This document shows, in pieces, positions 58,196 to 64,000 of a DNA stretch of 64,000 nucleotides. The stretch covers positions 128,579,640-128,643,639 of the forward strand of contig NC_081410.1 of NCBI RefSeq assembly GCF_030272615.1, in the 5' to 3' direction. Source of the DNA: Cryptomeria japonica. Taxonomy: Eukaryota > Streptophyta > Pinopsida > Cupressales > Cupressaceae. Position numbers and translations under genes: made by a program. Every line of letters begins with the position of its first letter. The first letter of the stretch is position 1. The notes below the pieces were generated by a model that ran no database searches, had not been told where the DNA came from, and saw nothing but the letters and a program-made list of their open reading frames with translations.

Positions 58196-60155
58196 ATGTA
58201 TTTACCAAAGCATTTGAACCCTAAATCTATTGAAATGGCATCTTCTTCTATTGATACACCTTTGGTAGTAGAAGTTTTTCAGCAAGCAAGAGCACAATTT
58301 AAAAGACACCCGTTTAAGTTTGTTGAGGATGACCCCAATGGTTCTTTTTCATTTGTTCCCTATGGAGTTTTACATAATGATGATGTCAGAGCATACATTC
58401 ACTGTACAATTGAGGAAACCGAGAATAAGGACACCTTAACCCTATATACTAAACGGATAAGGGATGGAGTTGGAAATCCCAAGCTGGAATATGCATAGTT
58501 GCAAAGGAAGGGTTTTACACAATTTGTTCACTTCATGACATTTGATGAGGATGAATGGGTGAGGTACATTCTGAGTCGTGTGCATAATGAGTTTGTCTGG
58601 CTGGACAAACCATACAAAATAACCATGCAATCAATCCATGTAGTCACATGCTTGAATCAAACTGATGGAAAACCTAATCCGAGAAAGGTAACAAACCCTA
58701 CCATTACAAAGCTAACCGGTGCTCAATTTGACAGCAAATCTATGACCATTGATGATATCTTGGAGCATGATGTGAGATTTGCATCGATGATCATTGACTA
58801 TAAAGTCTATCAGTCTAGAAGATTAAATTTTGTCTCTGGCACAACGATATATCCAACCTATCATATGGTAAAAGAGGATATGCAGTATGATTTGTGTGAA
58901 GTTCTTCTTGAAGAGATCCTGAGAAACTTGAAGAAAATCAAAACTTACATGATGAACATCTTCAAATTCAATTCACTAATTGTTTGTTTAGCATTGTATT
59001 TCATGAATGAGATCCTCAACATAGGCAGAGTCCAATGGTCTTATGACTTACTAGTGGCCTCTCAGATCAAACAAGGTTTGCAAAGATTGGGAAACAAAGA
59101 GAATCAAATAGCTTCCTTGTGGAGCTTCTTCAAAATCTTCCAAGGCAGAATGAAGAACAGAGTAAGGATCCCTAAGGAGGTAGTAGACAAATATGCAGAC
59201 TCTATCTATTTCATGGTAGATAAAGACCAGTGTCATATGGAGGCAATAGAGCCTAGAACATTATGGATAATGCTGATGGATTATGAGGTAGATGCTCAAA
59301 CTCTTGAAGTATATTCTCATCATCTTTTGAGAAAACCGGTTGACCCTTCTGAAAATGTTTTTTGGCACATTCAAGGAGAAAGACATGGAATTGCACAAGA
59401 AGTTCATTTAGGCAGAAAGGAAGAGAAAAGTAACAAAGATGGTTGAGGCTGTAGCAGAACATATGGGTTTTACCAAAGAAGCTATTAAGAAGGCTAAGGA
59501 GAAAGAAGAGATTGAATCTAAGAAGCCTAAGAATGAACGGATTCCTTCTCAGTCAAAGCCTAAGGAGACTAAATCTTCTTCTACTCCAGTGAAGTCATCT
59601 ACAACTCAGATTTTATCTAGAAAAGGAGTGTTAAAGAAGAAGCGGAAGCCTAAGAGAACCTATGTAGTTGTATCCCTTGTTGCTTTTGAGACTGAGTCTA
59701 ATAAGGAAACAAAGAAAGAAAATAAGAAAGGAGAATTTGTCAGAGTGATTAGTAAACCGCAGTCCGGTGGTGCTCAGCTAAGAAAGAAGGCACAATTTGA
59801 ACCCTCTTTGACTGACATGCCTAAAAGAGGAAGAAGGCTAAGAACAAAATTTGACAAGGACCTTGAATTCGGTAAGGTGGAAGGTAAATATACCTTTATT
59901 CCTCCATTAACTGTAAAAGAGTTGACTGATGAAATAGTTAAGGATAGAAATATTAAGAATATCGGTGTATACTATGATGATTTTGATGAAAATGAGCAAA
60001 GGGAAGTTGAGGAAGTTGTTGTGTTGCATTTGCACAACTTTAGCAAGTCATTAATTGAGCTAGAACGTAGTATTCCAAAATATTTGTATAATATTATTGA
60101 TGCTAGAAGGCTTATTGCAAGTAGACTAGATAAGAAAATGAAGAGCATGAATTGA
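58196..60155 (+). pseudogene. Unidentified large ORF of element F (one stop, one frameshift)
   Basis: ATG 58196 opens a frame closed by TAG at 58496-58498, reopening in the same frame to 59446. An overlapping frame (59439-60155) then continues the same protein character. Together they would give about 650 residues. The first 410 look globular and mixed (FVEDDPNGSFSFVPYGVLHN, MTFDEDEWVRYILSRVHNEF). The rest is Lys/Glu-rich and basic (KKAKEKEEIESKKPKNE, LKKKRKPKRTYV), then a DYDDFDENEQREVEE-like acidic part and a terminal helix. I recognise no domain: there are no RT, integrase, protease or PMD motifs. It sits where a Copia element should carry pol. It may be a captured host gene or a family-specific protein of non-autonomous elements. 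Confidence 0.6.
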
Positions 60156-61508
60156 TAAATATCAGTGCTTGCATATCTCAAGAAAAAGTTGATAATCTCA
60201 TGGACCTGGCCAACCAGAAGGAATTCAGAAGCAAAAACAGAGTGAATAGGCTTATGTTTGGAAGGGTAGATTAAGTAAGAAAAGAGACTAAATAAATTTG
60301 GAAAAGGTTCTTAAAGAGAAATCAGGTGCCAACCAATGATGATGAATCTTAGAAGGATGATACCTCTCATCCAATAGACCAGACCCATTCAACCCTTGAT
60401 GCTATAGATAGTCAAAATCCTTTGGTTGATCATTTAGACACAGTGGAATTGAAAGGTGAAAAGGCAAAAGAGACACCTAAAGATGTTACTACACCAAGTG
60501 ATGACATCGATGCACAGGTTGAAGATAAGGATAAGGATAAAGAAGGAAAGGTTGTAGCAAGAGAAGAGGTGGATAAGGATAAGGTACAAGAGGAGGGAAA
60601 GTAGAAAACTGACAATGTCCCGGTAGTCATGGCAATTGACACTCCGAAGGAAAAAGGAAAAAGAATACTCCCACAAATCTCCATTAATTTTATAAACCTC
60701 TTGATATTGGACAAATGTCTCCGATAGAAAGGCTAATGATAGCGGCAACAGTCCAGGCTCAAGCTAGTCAGGACTTAGTAAAATCAAAGACCGAGGACAA
60801 GAAACTGATTGAGATGTTTGTTGGTGTTTTATAAAAGGTGGTACCAGAAGTGCAACTAGATCCAAGTTCTAACTCCTCCAGTAAGCTCTTACAATTAATT
60901 AACAATATTAATACCAATTTTGAATCATTGGAGAAGGCAACCACCAAGAAGGTATTGGATAGATTCAAGGAGGCGAGAATGCAAAACTTCCATAAAATGA
61001 TTGAAGATGATAGAGTTAGGTTGAACAAAGGACTACAAACTATCTCTAAGGCTTTGTCTGAAGGTGGTAAGATATATAAGTCTTGTCTTATATTTCCCAA
61101 GTTCACAGTTGATATAGACAAGAAGATAAGTGTTTTCCAGGGAAAACTTGATAGTTTATCTCAATCATTTGATTCAAATTTTGCCCTTGCCACTAGTGTT
61201 GAAGGTCAGGTGATGGATCTGATAGATCAAATCTCGAGCCTAAATTCAAAAAAAGAGAGAGAAATTTGAGGCAGGTCAGTGAGCTTCGGAGCCTTGTTTC
61301 TCCCTAGATGGACACCATGTTGAGCAATAAAGTTGATTGCTTGAAGATAAATATGGCTCAACCTATTTCATCTAAATTGAAGGATGTGGAGATTTATGCC
61401 TATGTTTTCAATGCATTCATCACAGTTTTACATAACTTGAAGAATGGGTGGGATACCTATTTAGGATTTTTGAAGACCATTTTTGCAGATATCTTCAAGT
61501 ATGTATAA
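60156..61508 (+). pseudogene. Downstream broken coding region of F: acidic/basic low-complexity and coiled coil
   Basis: Fragments continue the preceding ORF in changing frames. They are a Lys/Asp/Glu-rich stretch (60422-60604, with VEDKDKDKEGKV), then a cleaner 143-codon frame at 60838-61269 with heptad-like helices (LLQLINNINTNFESLEKATT, KLDSLSQSFDSNFALATSVE), and a last piece at 61308-61508. Stops at 60602-60604 and around 60830 separate them. It may be the C-terminal half of one long protein of about 1100 residues starting at 58196. No known function. Confidence 0.5.
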
Positions 61509-61723
61509 AGTATCTGGTATATACCCCTGTATATAAGTTTTGGTGTAACACCCCATCTTTGGCATTGCTATCAAAGGGGGAGAGTGGAGTGAAAAATATA
61601 CAGAATGATATAGGTTTTTGAGACTTTGATCTAAGGGGGAGCCTTAGAATTTTGATCTGGTGTACAAGTTTCAACACTTAGTCATTTTTCATGAGTGTTT
61701 CCATCAATGCCAAAGGAGGAGAT
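61509..61723 (+). other. 3' end of F with polypurine tract
   Basis: It contains AAAGGGGGAGAGTGG (61575) and AAGGGGGAGCCTTAG (61632), and the PPT CAAAGGAGGAGAT at 61711-61723 next to the LTR. Repeated AAGGGGGAG phrases before the 3' LTR are common in Copia elements and may be former PPTs. Confidence 0.7.
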
Positions 61724-62646
61724 TGTTGGCAATTGACACTCATCCAGTGGATACTAATGCATGAATAATGGTCTAGGGTTTTCATTGATGGAAACTCTTC
61801 ACAAAAATCCTATTTGGTAATTATAAATTTTCGTAACCAGAAGTGAATGTGATCTGGTGACAGATAACCAGTATTTTAGGATAAGAAGAGTAGTTTTGGT
61901 CCAGAAGCTTTCCGGTGATTACGGTGGTTACATTCGAGCATGGTATGATAGGGTCAACATATAGAAATTATTTGGACACTATTTGGTTGATCCACATGTG
62001 TTTTTGGTGATCCCGTCTAAGCCGACACCCAATTACATGTTACATTGCATATTGTGCTTGGCCGACTTAATGAATGTTTATTTTGTGGTTGCGGATATAT
62101 ATATAACCGATGTAGAAGATCTTTTTGTATCATGATTTGAGTGAGTTGTGATTGATAAATCCTTTTGGTGCAGTTTCACGTGCGCATTCTTGATCCGGTA
62201 GCTGACTGAGAAGCTGAACATAGCATAGTTCCAAAGCAGATACAATTAGAGTTTTTGCACTTAACCGGAACTCACCCAAGCATTGATTGATGCTATTTTT
62301 GGGGTTCAATAATTGTAGTTATCATTGTAATTGACTTGTAAGTCGGTGAGACTTCCATATTGTAATTGAACCCTTGGTTCTAGGTAGTGTGCCTGAGTGC
62401 AAGTGCATTCCCCTCATGTAATATTTATGTACTCCTGATCACAGTATATGAATATTCCCACCGTGGTTTTTCCCTTTCCGGCTTTCCACGTAAAAATTCT
62501 GGTGTTATGGTTTTGTGGCTGATTATCTTGTGTTTCTGCATTTTCCTTTCTTGCATTTGCTTCTAGTGGTTTGAGAATAAGTTTAAAAGTTATTTACTAG
62601 TAGAACAATGATTCACCCTCCCCCTCTTAGTGTTCTTAGATTACAA
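61724..62646 (+). repeat. 3' LTR of element F
   Basis: It pairs with 47936-48864, with visible divergence of several percent, so F is older than D. TATA-like TATATATATAA at 62096-62106. Confidence 0.9.
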
Positions 62647-62857
62647 CACATACATCACTCATTCTATCACTAGTACATTATCTTATTTGCATTTTCTCTT
62701 TTGGGAGGAGTTTTCTCCTTTTCTCCATTATTGAGAGATAATTTATGCATGGATACCTAACATAGCCTAGTTGTCAAGACCCATTTTACATCATCATTTA
62801 GCATCTTTCATTATTTTCATAGTAATTTCGTCTCCCTAAGATGCCCTTAAGGGGGGT
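62647..62857 (+). other. 3' internal end of G with polypurine tract
   Basis: Non-coding. It ends CCCTTAAGGGGGGT (62844-62857) directly before TGTTAATGTG; the G6 run is the PPT. Confidence 0.75.
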
Positions 62858-63228
62858 TGTTAATGTGAATGAGGTTATTTCCTATTTTGTCATTAGTGGG
62901 AATCTATTCAAATGTTAAGATTACTTAGGTCCTAGGTGTCATTATTCAAAAGTCGTTTAGAATGGGGCCATTTTCACCTCATCAAATTTTAGTTATCTAG
63001 GCATATTTAATATTTTTGTCATGCATTTAATATTTGTATCAAGGGTGGTTGTACATACCCCATCATTATGTGGCTATATAAGCAAGGCATCTCATTGTAT
63101 ATTCTTATTCAGCCATTATTCAATCAATATATTATTAGGCAATTTATCTTACCATTATGTCTTGTGGAAGCTATTTTCATTTAACAAATATTCTAGGGGC
63201 ATCAAGGAGTTACCTATCTACTCCTACA
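62858..63228 (+). repeat. 3' LTR of element G
   Basis: 371 bp, TGTTAATGTGAATG to CTACTCCTACA. TATA-like CTATATAAGC at 63074-63083. It is followed by TTAAA, the possible right TSD. Confidence 0.85.
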
Positions 63229-64000
63229 TTAAATACAAAATGGAAAAATGTTTGTTTTATATAATTTTAATTTCCATGCAATTTCTATCTTTCAATTTAA
63301 GAAAGGTAATTTAATTTAAATTGTAGTTGTGTGTATAGTTTTAATACATTTAATTTCTACCAAATTGATTTTGGTAGATTTCATTACTAGTAGCATGTTT
63401 GATTCTATTACATAATTAAAATTTATTTTTCAAGTTTAGTAAGCCTTAGGATGATATAAACCTAAACGAGAGAGGTCTAGAACCTTCAAAATAAAATACC
63501 ATATTGTAGGTCACTTCAGAGAGCATATTGGTTGATGTTAATTAAATTCCAAGTAATTGAACCTAGTACAATGACCTCCAATTTGTGTCAAACTATGTTG
63601 TAAAAAAAAAGTTATAAGAAAGAACATATATGTACGCTTAGGATGGAGGATGGTAGATCTACATTCAAAGACCTAGATGCATTTTAACATGGTTGTTACT
63701 TAGTTGCACTCCATTAGAGTAAGAATGGATGAGGATGATTACTACATGAAGTTATTGTGTTATTCACTAGATTCATGGAATCGCCTTATTATTTAGCTAT
63801 TATGAGCATTAACACTAAGTTGAAAAAGGTAGTTCTATCATTTATTTTTAAATAGATACATATAAGTAATTCTAATTCTAGTAAGGATTCCCTAGCCATT
63901 CTTGATAGTTCAAAGAAAAAGGTGACAAGATTGACAATAAATAAGAGAAGTCTATATCTAAATCCCATAGAAAATCCAAATCTCATTGTAAATCCAAGGT
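63229..64000. other. Right flank, no gene seen
   Basis: AT-rich sequence without a supported ORF, repeat pair or element border. Confidence 0.6.

Larger units (their letters stand above)
47936..62646 (+). mobile_element. Element F: Copia-type non-autonomous element with unidentified coding region, interrupted by D
   Basis: LTRs are 47936-48864 and 61724-62645, starting TGTTGGCAATTG and ending TAGATTACA. The PBS TGGTATCAAAGC is at 48870-48881 and a PPT CAAAGGAGGAGAT at 61711-61723. Candidate TSD CATAT (47931-47935) versus CACAT (62647-62651) has one mismatch. Without D the element is about 7 kb. It holds a gag-like zinc-knuckle remnant and a long broken reading region, but no protease, integrase or RT. 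Confidence 0.85.
41775..63228 (+). mobile_element. Element G: non-autonomous Copia-type element, interrupted by H and F
   Basis: LTR-like copies lie at 41775-42081 (5' part eroded) and 62858-63228. The first is followed directly by a PBS complementary to initiator tRNA-Met (TGGTATTAGAGC at 42082), and the second is preceded by a PPT. Removing H and F leaves only about 2.3 kb of internal sequence, with no recognisable protein. The left boundary is uncertain, since a TGTTAAT start is not seen there. Confidence 0.7.

Overview
The window reads as nuclear DNA from a seed plant with a large, retrotransposon-filled genome. A gymnosperm is plausible from the dense nesting, but the sequence does not prove it. 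I see no ordinary host gene, rRNA, tRNA or CRISPR. About 95% of the window is LTR retrotransposons inserted into one another. Their borders can be read from TG...CA LTR ends, primer-binding sites (PBS), polypurine tracts (PPT) and 5-bp target-site duplications (TSD). For reference they are called E, C, B and A (left cluster) and G, H, F and D (right cluster).

Left cluster. E (1-5696, minus, cut by the window edge) is a Ty3-type element with gag, a long leader and its 5' LTR. C (6313-39924, minus) is a decayed gag-only element. B (10941-38843, minus, TSD ATATG) sits inside C and is a Tat-like Ty3 element with one continuous gag-pro-pol frame broken only by nonsense codons. A (12017-24689, plus, TSD GGGAT) sits inside the 3' LTR of B. 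A carries protease, G-patch, RT, two RNase H domains and integrase but no recognisable gag, and it has an antisense, intron-containing plant mobile domain (PMD) gene between pol and the 3' LTR.

Right cluster. G (about 41775-63228, plus) is a Copia-type element without coding capacity. It was interrupted by H (42709-46504, probably a 3.8-kb solo LTR) and by F (47936-62646, plus), a Copia-type non-autonomous element with a zinc-knuckle gag remnant and a long unidentified coding region in place of pol. D (50321-58056, plus, TSD AAAAG) lies inside F. It is a young gag-only element with an intact 1147-codon ORF.

The most interesting system is the relation between A and D (and C, a decayed relative of D). 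A is pol-only and D is gag-only, yet they share the PBS (TGGTGAACCCGAC), the PPT (GCTAAAGTGGGGGCTAAA), LTR ends and a roughly 150-bp GC-rich palindromic module. This looks like a retrotransposon divided between two complementary partners. Other notable points are regularly spaced GCGCTA motif arrays in the leaders of B and E, and a protease-like domain in C and D that has lost the catalytic Asp-Thr/Ser-Gly.
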